Positions 25,041 through 33,791 of a stretch of DNA of 64,000 nt are shown one piece after another (position 1 is the stretch's first letter; the number at the start of each line of letters is the position of its first letter). Origin of the DNA: Bremerella cremea (GTDB lineage Bacteria; Planctomycetota; Planctomycetia; Pirellulales; Pirellulaceae); contig NZ_QPEX01000006.1 of assembly GCF_003335505.1 (NCBI RefSeq), positions 1 to 64,000 of the forward strand. The letters run 5' to 3'. A program made the translations under genes and the position numbers. The notes below the pieces were generated by a model. It was not told the DNA's origin and did not search any database. It was given only the letters and a program-made list of their open reading frames with translations.

Positions 25041-27401
25041 TCAATTCTGAACCATGTCTAAAACAGGGGCGATGTTCCAACGTTCGACTTGCTGAAACAG
25101 ACTCATCGGTTGATACCCCACGCCCCCAAGCGAGCGTCGGTAAACAAAGTAATCACGCATTTGAAACAGCGGAATAATCAGCAGATCGTCATGGGCCAGG
25201 CGGTGGAACGACCAAAACCGTTCGCGAACTTCCTGCCAGGTCCGTGCGTCGCCAAGCTGCCGCAGTGCCAACTGGAAGTATTGCGTCTGCTGAGCTTCCG
25301 GCACGTAGGTTTGAAACAGCCGCGGAATGTCGACCAGCGGTTCGGCGATTTGAACTTCGACGTACAACAGATCGACGCCTGCTTTTTCAGGGTCGGTTTC
25401 TTCCGGGCTTACCACTTTTAACTCGACCGGCAACGCCAGACGCTTGTAATACTGCACTAACGCCAGGCACGTTTGCCGCGACACTTCGGAATTGGGATGG
25501 CCGATCACCAGCTTCTCTAGCTTCGGCATCTCTTGCATGTCTTCTTCGGCTTCCTTCTTCATTTGAATCTCAGCCAAGCGGCGGAGCGTGACGCTCATCA
25601 CCGGTTCGTACTTACGTGGCTCGATTGAAATGTCGTACCCGTAAGAGACCGGATCGTCGGGGCTCACCCCGCTGGGAATCGGCCCACTGAGGGTGCGACA
25701 GCCATCGACGTCGAGGCCACCTAACAGGCGCGAGTTGAGAATCTCTTGCCGGTCTATCCCGTACAACAGCCCGCGGCGGAAATCGCGGTTCTTTAGGTAC
25801 GGATGATTCAAATTCGGAATCAGCAGGTGCATCGTCGGAGCACGATAGTAATCGACGACCAGGCCCTCTGGCGTTTCGGCCGACATCCGTTTCGCGATGG
25901 AAGGGTCCAGGTGGTCGATCATGTGAACCTCGCCGTTTCGCAAGGCGGTAAGGGCATCGTCGGACGATTGAAACGGCATCAGCAAAATCTCGCTGGGAGA
26001 CTGCTTCGAGGCGGCTTTGGTCTCTTCCGTAGGGACAAAAGCCTGGCCTTCTTTCACTTTCAATGGGCGGTAGGGGCCATTGGGAGGAATCGGAAACGTG
26101 CCGAAATCGTTCTTACGCGGGACGAAGCCCAGCAGCGCTTCGGGACGGACGTGCGGTATTCGCATGCGCATGTTCAATTCGCGAATCTCTTGGACGGCCA
26201 AATTTTCAATCAGCGGTGTCAGGTTCGCCAGAATCGGGTCTTGCTGCGAAGCAGGATCTTCCAACTGCCGAGCCAAATCGAAACCGGTGATCGATGTCAG
26301 CCGGTCACGCAGCACGATCGAAAGCTCGAAGCGATCAATCGGACGCAACACCGATCCGTAGGGGGAGATGTATTCGCCACCTTCTGGCCCGTAGCCGACA
26401 ATCTCGCACAGATCGCGATAGCTCAACCGTTTGTTCCGCCGCCCAGTGGCGGTTAACGTGGCGTGTGGCGGGGTTGCTTCGCCGGGGGCCAGGGTGGCGA
26501 TACGAACCTGAGGGTAACGCCGAACGAGATCGGCCAGTCTTTCCGGAGCTTCCGGCAAGGTCGGATCGATGGCCAGGGCCAGTTCTGTCAGTTTGAGCGC
26601 CTGACGTAGGTCGTTTTTCTGCTCTTGCTGACGAGCGTTCTCGAGTTGGGCTTCGGCCAGCCCGGCCAGTTCGGCCCGCCATCGTTTCACCGGCGCCGCG
26701 AACGCCGCCCCGTAGCTATCCTCGAAGCGTTTCATCAACAGCCGGGCCGAAGCCCACTGCTTGGCGTCGATTTCGGATTGAACCAATCGCTGCGCCACGC
26801 TTTGAATGGAAGTGAGCGTGTTGCCTCGGTTGGGAAACCGCTTGTGCGCCTCTTCCAGCATCCCGAGTGCTTCGTCAAGCGCGCCGGCGTTGTAGCGCTC
26901 GAGCGCGTTTTGAATAAGCAGTTGTTCGAGAATCTGCTCGATGCCGGGATAGCCAGGATATTCCCCCTTCATCCGCTGCAAGTAGGCGAACACCGCGTCG
27001 AATTCTTTCGCTTTCAACTTGGCGTTGGCGTCTTCCATAAGGAGTTGCGGGAACGTTTGGTAACGCTGTATCGACTTCCACGAGATTTGAAACTTGCGTC
27101 CTGGGAACTCGAGCAACTCGACTTGAAAGGCGCCGGTCGGGTTGGCTGGCGGCCTTCCGCCTTCGAATTGAAGCGGTTTAATCCGATGCTGCTCGATCTT
27201 GTCGCCCGCTTTGACGGTGATCAGATCGTAGGGGTCCCGCTCGACGAGTGGTTTCTTCATGTCGGCCGGGATTTCCGGCTCGGCCTTTGGCTTTTCGTCG
27301 GCGGCATACGCCGGCGAGCAAGCAAGAGCCGACAAGCCCAGCGCTAAGCCGAGTACCAAGCGAGCGATCGTGATGCGGGTTGCGTATCGAGATAAAAACA
27401 C
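25041..27401 (-). CDS. TPR plus extracellular solute-binding (family 5) domain protein
   Basis: About 786 residues. GTG start overlapping the upstream TAG by one base, with GGAGGG ahead of it. A signal peptide (ARLVLGLALGLSALACSPAYA-type, with AxA cleavage) is followed by helical TPR-like repeats (~100-300), then by a family-5 peptide/nickel-binding module from about 320: NGPYRPLKVKEGQAFVP, SDDALTALRNGEVHMIDHLD, NRDFRRGLLYGIDRQEIL and the C-terminal YFQLALRQLGDARTWQEVRE. There is no ABC permease or ATPase nearby. Binding of a peptide-like or oligosaccharide ligand in the periplasm is likely, handed to something other than a standard transporter. Confidence 0.82.
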   Translation of the reverse strand: MFLSRYATRITIARLVLGLALGLSALACSPAYAADEKPKAEPEIPADMKKPLVERDPYDLITVKAGDKIEQHRIKPLQFEGGRPPANPTGAFQVELLEFPGRKFQISWKSIQRYQTFPQLLMEDANAKLKAKEFDAVFAYLQRMKGEYPGYPGIEQILEQLLIQNALERYNAGALDEALGMLEEAHKRFPNRGNTLTSIQSVAQRLVQSEIDAKQWASARLLMKRFEDSYGAAFAAPVKRWRAELAGLAEAQLENARQQEQKNDLRQALKLTELALAIDPTLPEAPERLADLVRRYPQVRIATLAPGEATPPHATLTATGRRNKRLSYRDLCEIVGYGPEGGEYISPYGSVLRPIDRFELSIVLRDRLTSITGFDLARQLEDPASQQDPILANLTPLIENLAVQEIRELNMRMRIPHVRPEALLGFVPRKNDFGTFPIPPNGPYRPLKVKEGQAFVPTEETKAASKQSPSEILLMPFQSSDDALTALRNGEVHMIDHLDPSIAKRMSAETPEGLVVDYYRAPTMHLLIPNLNHPYLKNRDFRRGLLYGIDRQEILNSRLLGGLDVDGCRTLSGPIPSGVSPDDPVSYGYDISIEPRKYEPVMSVTLRRLAEIQMKKEAEEDMQEMPKLEKLVIGHPNSEVSRQTCLALVQYYKRLALPVELKVVSPEETDPEKAGVDLLYVEVQIAEPLVDIPRLFQTYVPEAQQTQYFQLALRQLGDARTWQEVRERFWSFHRLAHDDLLIIPLFQMRDYFVYRRSLGGVGYQPMSLFQQVERWNIAPVLDMVQN

Positions 27402-30400
27402 TAGTTCGCTCCCTCCACCGGAATGCGATGCAAGGTGCCATCGTAGCCGTGGGCCCACAGTTGTCCTTGGCTCCACGAAAGGCCATCGACCAACGGTTCG
27501 CCAACGTTGAACTGCTCGATCACTTCGCCTGTCTGGGCACTAAGCAGCCAGACTTCGCCATGCTGGAACGAGATGGCCAGGTTATCGCCTACCGGCAGCG
27601 GTCCGCTGACAATTTGGCGACCTTCCAGGGGCCGATTCCAGGCCAACGAGAAGTCGTCTTGAATGGCCAGCAAGCCTTCGCTTGAGGTTGCACAATAGAC
27701 CCGACCATTGACATGCTTGGGCGAGAAGACCACATCGCCGGTGATGGCAATCGGTTTTTGTTCTGCCATTTCCGGCAGTTGGAACAATCGCACGACGTCG
27801 TGGCCATCGTTCGTGCCAACCCCCACCAGCATCAAGCCGGCCACGGCCATCGAACCAGACATCTGATCGGCCAGCTTCACTTGCGATAGTGCAGCCAAGT
27901 GAGGTTCCGGCGTGGGAATGATTCCCAGGCGATAAAGGTTATCGAGACGATCGGAAAGGATCACCGAAGGATCGCTTCCCCCAACCGGTGCCGGCGGGGC
28001 CCAATCAACCTCTTCGCCGAAGGCCAGTTCCGGTTGATACGGATGAATATCAGAGGCCCCGGTGATGGGATCAACCACCATGATCTGCCCCATTTTGGTT
28101 GGCACCAGGATGTGCTTCTCCCACAACAATGGCCGTGTGTTGCGAGCCGTAGCGGGGATCTCCCAGGCAATCAGACGAGCCGTGACCTTTCCGTTAGTGG
28201 TGTCGACCACCAGCGAGCGGGTTTCGTCGTCGGGGGGATAGAAGACCTGGTTTTCAGGATCGACCGCAGCCCCACCCATAAATTGATAATGTTGCGTCGT
28301 CACGTCGAGCTTGGCTTGCGGCTTGTCGACGATTTGCGAGGTTCCCTCGGCGACGCTCGGCAAGTCGAACACGGTCCCGCGCGAGGTGGCCACCAGGGGT
28401 AGCTTGGCACCTTCCAGTTCGAAAGCGGGCCCAGCGGTCGGCGTACCGATGGTCGTTTCCCAAATGTTCGTAAGCTTGGTGGCCGCGATCCTTTGTGCCT
28501 GAACGACAAATCCCAACGCGTCGGAATTGCGCCGTGCGTGAATGATTTGATCTCCTAAGATGATCGGAGGAGCGACAAAAGTATCGCTGTCGTGATCGAC
28601 CATCTTTCGCACCACCGAGCCGCGAGAAAGCTGCATTACGTAGCGTGTCATACGATTGCCGCAGACCCATAGCGTGCCACGGTCGACGCCGGTGTAACCG
28701 ATGATCGGTTCGGCACTGTCCGACTTCGTGGCTGCCACCAGGCGAACCGGGTCGTCCTTAGTGGCCATGTTGACTTCATAGATCATCACTTCGCCCCGGT
28801 CGTTGGTCACCACGACGCGGGAATCGGCAATCGAAGGCGAAACCACCACGCGACCCGATTGGCGAACGGTATCTTGGGCCAGCTTCACCTGGCCCCCGCC
28901 AGCCCCAACCGTGTAAAGATGCACGAAGCTAAATTCGAGGCCAGCGTTCTCGAAGAGGAACAAGTGACGCAGCGTTCCGGTGGGGGCCACCGTGATCGTG
29001 CCGACTTCGTGCCCCACGGGGATCACTTCCACACACTTCAAATCGTTGGTTGAAAGGGCAAACACGTTCGAGTGCTCGGCCACCACGTACACGGCAGCCA
29101 CTTCCGACAACATCCCCAGCGGGGCGGCGACTTGCTGCGGCAAGGTGACGGCGGCTTCCACTTCGCCGGTATCACAGGCCAGTTTCCAAACTTTGCCGTC
29201 TCGTTCAGGCAAGTAGATCGCACCGTCAAGCACTTGAGGCCGAAACAATTCGCTGGCAAACTCTTGCCGCCAAGCCAGCTTGCCGGTTCGTTTGTCGAGG
29301 GCCAGAAACTGGTTGCGGGTGGAATCGATCAGCCCGGCCATCCCTTGGCCATTTTGGCTCGTCCACGAGACCGCTTGAGCATCGTTGGCCACGCCGACAA
29401 AACGTCGCCAAAGCAAGTGCCCTGAATTCAGTTCGATCGCGTAGGCCGTTCCATCGAGGCGAAACACGGCCACGTCCGAATTGGGATCGGCAGGCAAGTT
29501 GGGTTCGTGCTGCACGAAGGTGATTTGAGCGAACGCGCTGTCCTGGGCCGGATCGTTGGTAGCCGGAACCGGGAAGTCACTGATCGGCTTCACCTGATCG
29601 ACCAATGTCATCGCTGCAGCCGAAACCGCTTTGCTGAGGGCGTCGTCCGTTCGCAAGTTGGGATAACCGTTCAGCAGCGAACGACGAAGCTGATAGACCT
29701 CTTGGAATTTACCTTCCGACGAGGCTTTTTCGATTTGGACCAGGGTCTCGTTACGAGCCTGATCGCGCTCGATATCACGCCGCACGCGGATCAAGTTCAT
29801 CTCAATCGTATCGATCCGCGACTGTTGGGCTTCCCGCAGCGAGGTCGGGAGGTAACTGGGATTGTTGACCAATTCCATCGCCTGGTCGGCCAAGGTCGAC
29901 TGGTGCTTCTTCTTTTCTAGGTCGTTGGTAAGCTGAGCGTTTTCGGCTAAGCCGGCAGCAATTTCAGGCAGAATGGTCGCCAGTTCGGGACGAGCTTCGT
30001 CGAAGGCCGGCAACGTCTCGATTTCTGGCAGCACGGTTTGGGTGGTGGTTAATGCCGATTCCCAATTCGCCCCGCCTTCCACGGCATGCCACAAGCTGGA
30101 CATCCCATAACGGACTTCCGCCAGCGGAGCACTGGGGTGATCAGGGAAACGTTTGACGAACTTCTCGTACTCGGTGGCTGCTTGCACGTACGAGCCGCTG
30201 CGATAGCTTTGTTCGGCGGCCTGGAACATTTCGTCGCCGCTATCGAACGAGAGCCAGAAGTAGAGCAGGGCACCTACCATCAGCAACAGCACCAAGCCCC
30301 CGCCGCCAAAGAGCAACAAAGGCGATTCCCACGGATTCTTCCGTGATTCTTTTTTGGTGTGGCCCGACTTCTTCTTTTTCTTCTTCCCTTTGCCGTCCTC

Positions 30401-30832
30401 TTCTTCCTGGTCGGCTAAGGGATCTTTCTCTTCCTCTTCGGTCCCGAAACCATCACCACTGCCCAGCCCGAAAGGGTCTCCCTCGCCGAGTGCTTCTTCC
30501 GAGGTCGGAAAGCCGTCTAGTCCTCCCAGATCACCGACGGCTGCTCCGCCGAAATCGTCTTCTTCTTGGGAAGGGCTGGCCCATTTATCGCCTGCGCCGG
30601 CACGACCGGGAGGAACCGCAAGGGAATCGGCTTTGACGCCGGCTTTGACTTCGGAAAGAAGTTTCTTCGCTTGATACTTCGTCAGCCGCTGCCGATCGAG
30701 CAGAAACTGCACGAGTTCCTCGATCGTCGTGTCCAAGCTGCCGGAAGCATGCTGGCGACGAATGGCGGAAATTTGGTTCTCCGCCATGTAGTCGTGGGCT
30801 TCGATCAAGTCGAGGAGGTCCGAAATGTTCAT
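27401..30832 (-). CDS. Single-pass membrane protein with TPR and PQQ-like beta-propeller
   Basis: 1143 residues. Residues 1-70 repeat the helical module of the Ser/Thr kinase at 3715 (EELVQFLLDRQRLTKYQAKK). Then come an acidic and a Lys-rich linker, one membrane helix at about 172-195, TPR-like helices (~205-400), and a large propeller (~440-1140) with repeated LDKRTGKLAWRQEF and FRLDGTAYAIELNSGHLLWR-type blades. No quinoprotein active-site Ca2+ ligands were identified. The propeller should be periplasmic and the N-terminal module cytoplasmic. Its stop overlaps the next gene's start by one base; transmembrane signalling or scaffolding is inferred. Confidence 0.82.
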   Translation of the reverse strand: MNISDLLDLIEAHDYMAENQISAIRRQHASGSLDTTIEELVQFLLDRQRLTKYQAKKLLSEVKAGVKADSLAVPPGRAGAGDKWASPSQEEDDFGGAAVGDLGGLDGFPTSEEALGEGDPFGLGSGDGFGTEEEEKDPLADQEEEDGKGKKKKKKSGHTKKESRKNPWESPLLLFGGGGLVLLLMVGALLYFWLSFDSGDEMFQAAEQSYRSGSYVQAATEYEKFVKRFPDHPSAPLAEVRYGMSSLWHAVEGGANWESALTTTQTVLPEIETLPAFDEARPELATILPEIAAGLAENAQLTNDLEKKKHQSTLADQAMELVNNPSYLPTSLREAQQSRIDTIEMNLIRVRRDIERDQARNETLVQIEKASSEGKFQEVYQLRRSLLNGYPNLRTDDALSKAVSAAAMTLVDQVKPISDFPVPATNDPAQDSAFAQITFVQHEPNLPADPNSDVAVFRLDGTAYAIELNSGHLLWRRFVGVANDAQAVSWTSQNGQGMAGLIDSTRNQFLALDKRTGKLAWRQEFASELFRPQVLDGAIYLPERDGKVWKLACDTGEVEAAVTLPQQVAAPLGMLSEVAAVYVVAEHSNVFALSTNDLKCVEVIPVGHEVGTITVAPTGTLRHLFLFENAGLEFSFVHLYTVGAGGGQVKLAQDTVRQSGRVVVSPSIADSRVVVTNDRGEVMIYEVNMATKDDPVRLVAATKSDSAEPIIGYTGVDRGTLWVCGNRMTRYVMQLSRGSVVRKMVDHDSDTFVAPPIILGDQIIHARRNSDALGFVVQAQRIAATKLTNIWETTIGTPTAGPAFELEGAKLPLVATSRGTVFDLPSVAEGTSQIVDKPQAKLDVTTQHYQFMGGAAVDPENQVFYPPDDETRSLVVDTTNGKVTARLIAWEIPATARNTRPLLWEKHILVPTKMGQIMVVDPITGASDIHPYQPELAFGEEVDWAPPAPVGGSDPSVILSDRLDNLYRLGIIPTPEPHLAALSQVKLADQMSGSMAVAGLMLVGVGTNDGHDVVRLFQLPEMAEQKPIAITGDVVFSPKHVNGRVYCATSSEGLLAIQDDFSLAWNRPLEGRQIVSGPLPVGDNLAISFQHGEVWLLSAQTGEVIEQFNVGEPLVDGLSWSQGQLWAHGYDGTLHRIPVEGAN

Positions 30833-30896
30833 CGTGGCTATTGGTCTCTGCTAGTGAACGTATCTGGTAAGCGATAACAAGGTTGTCAGGCGAACG

Positions 30897-31607
30897 TCAC
30901 ATGTCCTCTTCGGTCGACTGCAATCGAATCGAGTCAACCCCAGCATCCATCCCGGCATCCAAGGCCGTCACGACCTTCTCGTGCAAGCACTCTTCATGCG
31001 CGATCACAATCAGCGTGCGTGGTGGACTGGCAGAATTGGAATCGCGGGCCGCGCGCACCTGGCGATAAAGCTCCTGCTCGCTCGGAGCTTCGCGTTCTTG
31101 GTCCCAAGCAGCGCAGCCGACGTAATAGGTATTGAACGAATCGATCCGCACCAAGATGTTATCGGGATCGTCTTCCGGTTCTTCCTGCTGCGAGACACTG
31201 CTGGGGGAGTTGTCTTTCGGAGCTGGAATTTGCATCGATTTCTGGATTTGAAACGAGGCGGTCACCATGAAGAAGATCAGCAGCAAGAAGGTAACGTCGA
31301 CCATTGGCGTTAAGTCGAGCTCGCCATCTTCGCCATCTCGTTTTTTCGAGAACGCCACCGGGGCCTCTTGGGCGATGACGCTTTCGTGCGGAACCGGGGC
31401 AGGCCGCTTCTTGGTAACGACATCGACCTCGCTTAGTTCTTCGAATTGCTCCTCGTCGGAATCGTCGAAGTGAGTCGGCTTGGGCACCTCTAAACGGGTA
31501 TCGCATTCCGAGCAATACGTTACCCCGCCGACCATGTCGAACGTGGCCGTCAAAGACTCGCCGCAAGCGGGACAGCGAAATCGGAAATGGTCGTGAGCGT
31601 GTTTCAC
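30897..31607 (-). CDS. exbD: ExbD/TolR-type protein with N-terminal zinc ribbon
   Basis: 236 residues. The N-terminal 40 residues hold two CxxC knuckles (C12, C15, C32, C35; FRCPACG and YCSECD), a zinc ribbon not present in ordinary ExbD. A charged linker follows, then the ExbD signature ELDLTPMVDVTFLLLIFFMV at about 96-115 with the proton-conducting Asp, and a periplasmic C-terminal domain. The ribbon would be cytoplasmic. It overlaps the upstream exbD by four bases. With ExbB it should form a proton-driven motor. Confidence 0.88.
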   Translation of the reverse strand: MKHAHDHFRFRCPACGESLTATFDMVGGVTYCSECDTRLEVPKPTHFDDSDEEQFEELSEVDVVTKKRPAPVPHESVIAQEAPVAFSKKRDGEDGELDLTPMVDVTFLLLIFFMVTASFQIQKSMQIPAPKDNSPSSVSQQEEPEDDPDNILVRIDSFNTYYVGCAAWDQEREAPSEQELYRQVRAARDSNSASPPRTLIVIAHEECLHEKVVTALDAGMDAGVDSIRLQSTEEDM

Positions 31608-32119
31608 TTCTTCTTGTACTCCGTTCCGATGAACACCCGATCGACTTCTTCGACCGCACCGGTTCGTAGGGCGGCCAGCATCACTCGGTTCACTTCGCCG
31701 GATGCGACTTTCCCGTCCGCTTTGACCAGCAAATGGACCTTGGGCACACCTCCATCGGCCTTGCCCGAAAACAGCCCTTCGATATAGTCCGCGATTTGTT
31801 CTTCTTGACGGTTTAAGTCGTTATCGCTGGCGAGCATCTCCGCACTGACACCATCGCCTAGATAAACGAGGGCTCGTCCTTCGCTACCGCCAGGGGTGAC
31901 CGTCAGCACGGCCGATTTACTGGTCGTAACGCTGGTGCCGTTCTCTGCGGTTGGCATCTTGGCCGCACTTTGCTGATCGAGGTTCGAGGTCACGATAAAA
32001 AAGATCAGCAGCAGGAAAGTAATATCGATCATCGGCGTGATGTCGAGATCGCCACTGTCCGGCCTTTTGCGGGCCGGCATGACTTCCCCTTCATCAAGTT
32101 CCACCATGTGGTCGGACAT
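31604..32119 (-). CDS. exbD: ExbD/TolR-type biopolymer transport protein
   Basis: 171 residues of usual ExbD length. The signature GDLDITPMIDITFLLLIFFI spans about residues 22-41 and contains the essential Asp of the membrane helix. The C-terminal domain (PKVHLLVKADGKVASGEVN onwards) is the periplasmic ExbD fold. It lies between exbB (18 bases away) and a second ExbD-type gene (four-base overlap), so the motor probably contains two different ExbD subunits. Confidence 0.93.
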   Translation of the reverse strand: MSDHMVELDEGEVMPARKRPDSGDLDITPMIDITFLLLIFFIVTSNLDQQSAAKMPTAENGTSVTTSKSAVLTVTPGGSEGRALVYLGDGVSAEMLASDNDLNRQEEQIADYIEGLFSGKADGGVPKVHLLVKADGKVASGEVNRVMLAALRTGAVEEVDRVFIGTEYKKK

Positions 32120-32137
32120 ATTCCGCTTCCTTTCGTG

Positions 32138-32827
32138 CTACTCGGTGCCGGCCATCGAGTGCGATTCGATCTCTTCCAGTTCGTGAACCGTCTCGTTGGC
32201 GATTGCCTCGCGCAGGGCGGCCAGAAAGCGGGTCAGCCCGACGGCGACCAGGTCTTCCATTTTGCGAATGCGGATGTTGATGCTGTTCAAACAGAAGGTC
32301 AGCGGAATGGCGATCACCAGGCCGAGTGCCGTGGTAATCAGAGCCAAGCTGATGTCGTTGGCCATTTGGCTGGCTTCCACCTGGGCCGCCGAAGCGAGCT
32401 TGGCGAACGCCCCCATCATCCCGGTCACCGTCCCCAGCAGCCCGACCATTGGGGCTCCTTTGATCACGGTGTTGACCCAACTGATGCGATGATCGAGGTC
32501 GGCCAGGACGTCGCGTTGGAAACGCTCGACAATCAACTGCTTCACCTGCGAATAACCGATCTCGCGGTTTTCGATGGCCAAGTAAGCCAGTTGAGGCAGT
32601 GCCCGCGGATCGCTTTCGCACAGTTCGCTTGCTTCTTCAAAGTCGCCCCGAGCCAGCGGTTCTTCCACCGCTTCCAGGAAAGCGTCTTGTTGCATCTCGT
32701 TACGAAATCGCTTCTGGGCGACTCGCATCCAAATGACCACGATGCAATACGCGCCCCACAAGGCGATTAAGGCCAACGCGCCGTACATCGACGTCGCGAA
32801 GATACTAGTTAGTCCGGAAATATCCAT
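32138..32827 (-). CDS. exbB: MotA/TolQ/ExbB-type proton channel protein
   Basis: 229 residues with three membrane helices: SMYGALALIALWGAYCIVVI near the N-terminus, the conserved GAPMVGLLGTVTGMMGAF segment around 130-150, and ISLALITTALGLVIAIPLTF around 165-185. The long cytoplasmic loop between helices 1 and 2 and the conserved Thr/Gly residues fit ExbB/TolQ. It forms the stator channel that lets ExbD use the proton gradient. The two ExbD genes follow. Confidence 0.93.
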   Translation of the reverse strand: MDISGLTSIFATSMYGALALIALWGAYCIVVIWMRVAQKRFRNEMQQDAFLEAVEEPLARGDFEEASELCESDPRALPQLAYLAIENREIGYSQVKQLIVERFQRDVLADLDHRISWVNTVIKGAPMVGLLGTVTGMMGAFAKLASAAQVEASQMANDISLALITTALGLVIAIPLTFCLNSINIRIRKMEDLVAVGLTRFLAALREAIANETVHELEEIESHSMAGTE

Positions 32828-32857
32828 GTTGTAGGTACCGCTGTATTCGCTTTCGGC

Positions 32858-33748
32858 TTATCTCGGTTGACGATAATTTTGACGCATGACGAAGAACTCG
32901 TACCCGCTGCCTTTGGCGCGGATTCCGAAGATCGTCTTCTTAACGGTTTGCAAGGGCTTATCCCCCATGTATTGTTGCTCGACGTAGGCCAGCAAGTTCT
33001 CGGTGTCCGCCGGATAGAACTGCATAGGAATACGTCCGGTCGAGTTCACGCCGGCTCGGTCGAGTAGCGCGATATCGGCTTGGCGCAGCGAGCCAGACTT
33101 CCAAGTGAAGTACAAGCGATCTTCCTTGTCGCCCGGCCCTGAACGTGTGCGAACACCCCCTGAGGCAAAGTTCGAGGCGTATTCGATCGTACGAGAGCCA
33201 CCACCGGCCACGCCTAATTCGATCTTGAAGAAGTCCAACTGCTTGGCATAAGTAATCAGGTCGGTCGAGGCGAACTCGATTTGCCATCGTTCCCAGCGAG
33301 GAACCAAGTCGGGGCCGGTGCCTTCCGGGCCGAGGGGGCGGCTATCGCCTTGGCCACCATTGCCCGAGGTCGTTGTGATTGCCCCTTCGATCGATTCCAG
33401 CGAAGCGGCCTGGGAAGTGACGGCATCGGTCACCGCTTCCAGATTCGCTTCGACTTGCGGTTCCAGCACTTCTTCCAGTTCTTCCAAGCCGGGGGCTTCT
33501 AAATCTTGAGCAACCCCCATCGCATGGTCCCCCCGACCAGCCGCCGGTTCGATAATCACCGGAATGTTGACCGCCGTGTCCCAGTTGCGCGTTGTCAGAT
33601 AAATGACAAACAACACTCCCACGCCGGTAGCCACCATCACGAGCAAGGCGACCAACATGCTGGAAACCTGGTCGTAGGCCGAAACCTTGGCCAGATCGTG
33701 GTGCCGAGGCTTTTTCTTTTTCTTATTTTCCGTGGCAATTGAGGCCAT
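32858..33748 (-). CDS. Single-pass membrane protein of planctomycete type, ExbB operon
   Basis: 296 residues. A Lys-rich cytoplasmic head (NKKKKKPRHHD) precedes one membrane helix at about 29-52 (MLVALLVMVATGVGVLFVIY). The rest is periplasmic: a Glu-rich helical linker (LEELEEVLEPQVEANLEAV), a Gly-rich hinge, and a C-terminal domain of about 140 residues starting near RWEIRF-like WERWQIEFASTDLITYAKQL. Topology and position resemble TonB or TolA, a membrane-tethered arm driven by the neighbouring motor, but no TonB box-binding domain is recognised. The role is inference. Confidence 0.65.
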   Translation of the reverse strand: MASIATENKKKKKPRHHDLAKVSAYDQVSSMLVALLVMVATGVGVLFVIYLTTRNWDTAVNIPVIIEPAAGRGDHAMGVAQDLEAPGLEELEEVLEPQVEANLEAVTDAVTSQAASLESIEGAITTTSGNGGQGDSRPLGPEGTGPDLVPRWERWQIEFASTDLITYAKQLDFFKIELGVAGGGSRTIEYASNFASGGVRTRSGPGDKEDRLYFTWKSGSLRQADIALLDRAGVNSTGRIPMQFYPADTENLLAYVEQQYMGDKPLQTVKKTIFGIRAKGSGYEFFVMRQNYRQPR

Positions 33749-33791
33749 AGAACTTGTTGCTTTCTAGGTGGGAGAGATTAGCGGTTACGCG

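Noticed and set aside
28900..30250. Long antisense frames opposite the propeller gene
   Set aside because: They mirror the codon pattern of the real gene, lack start signals and family similarity.
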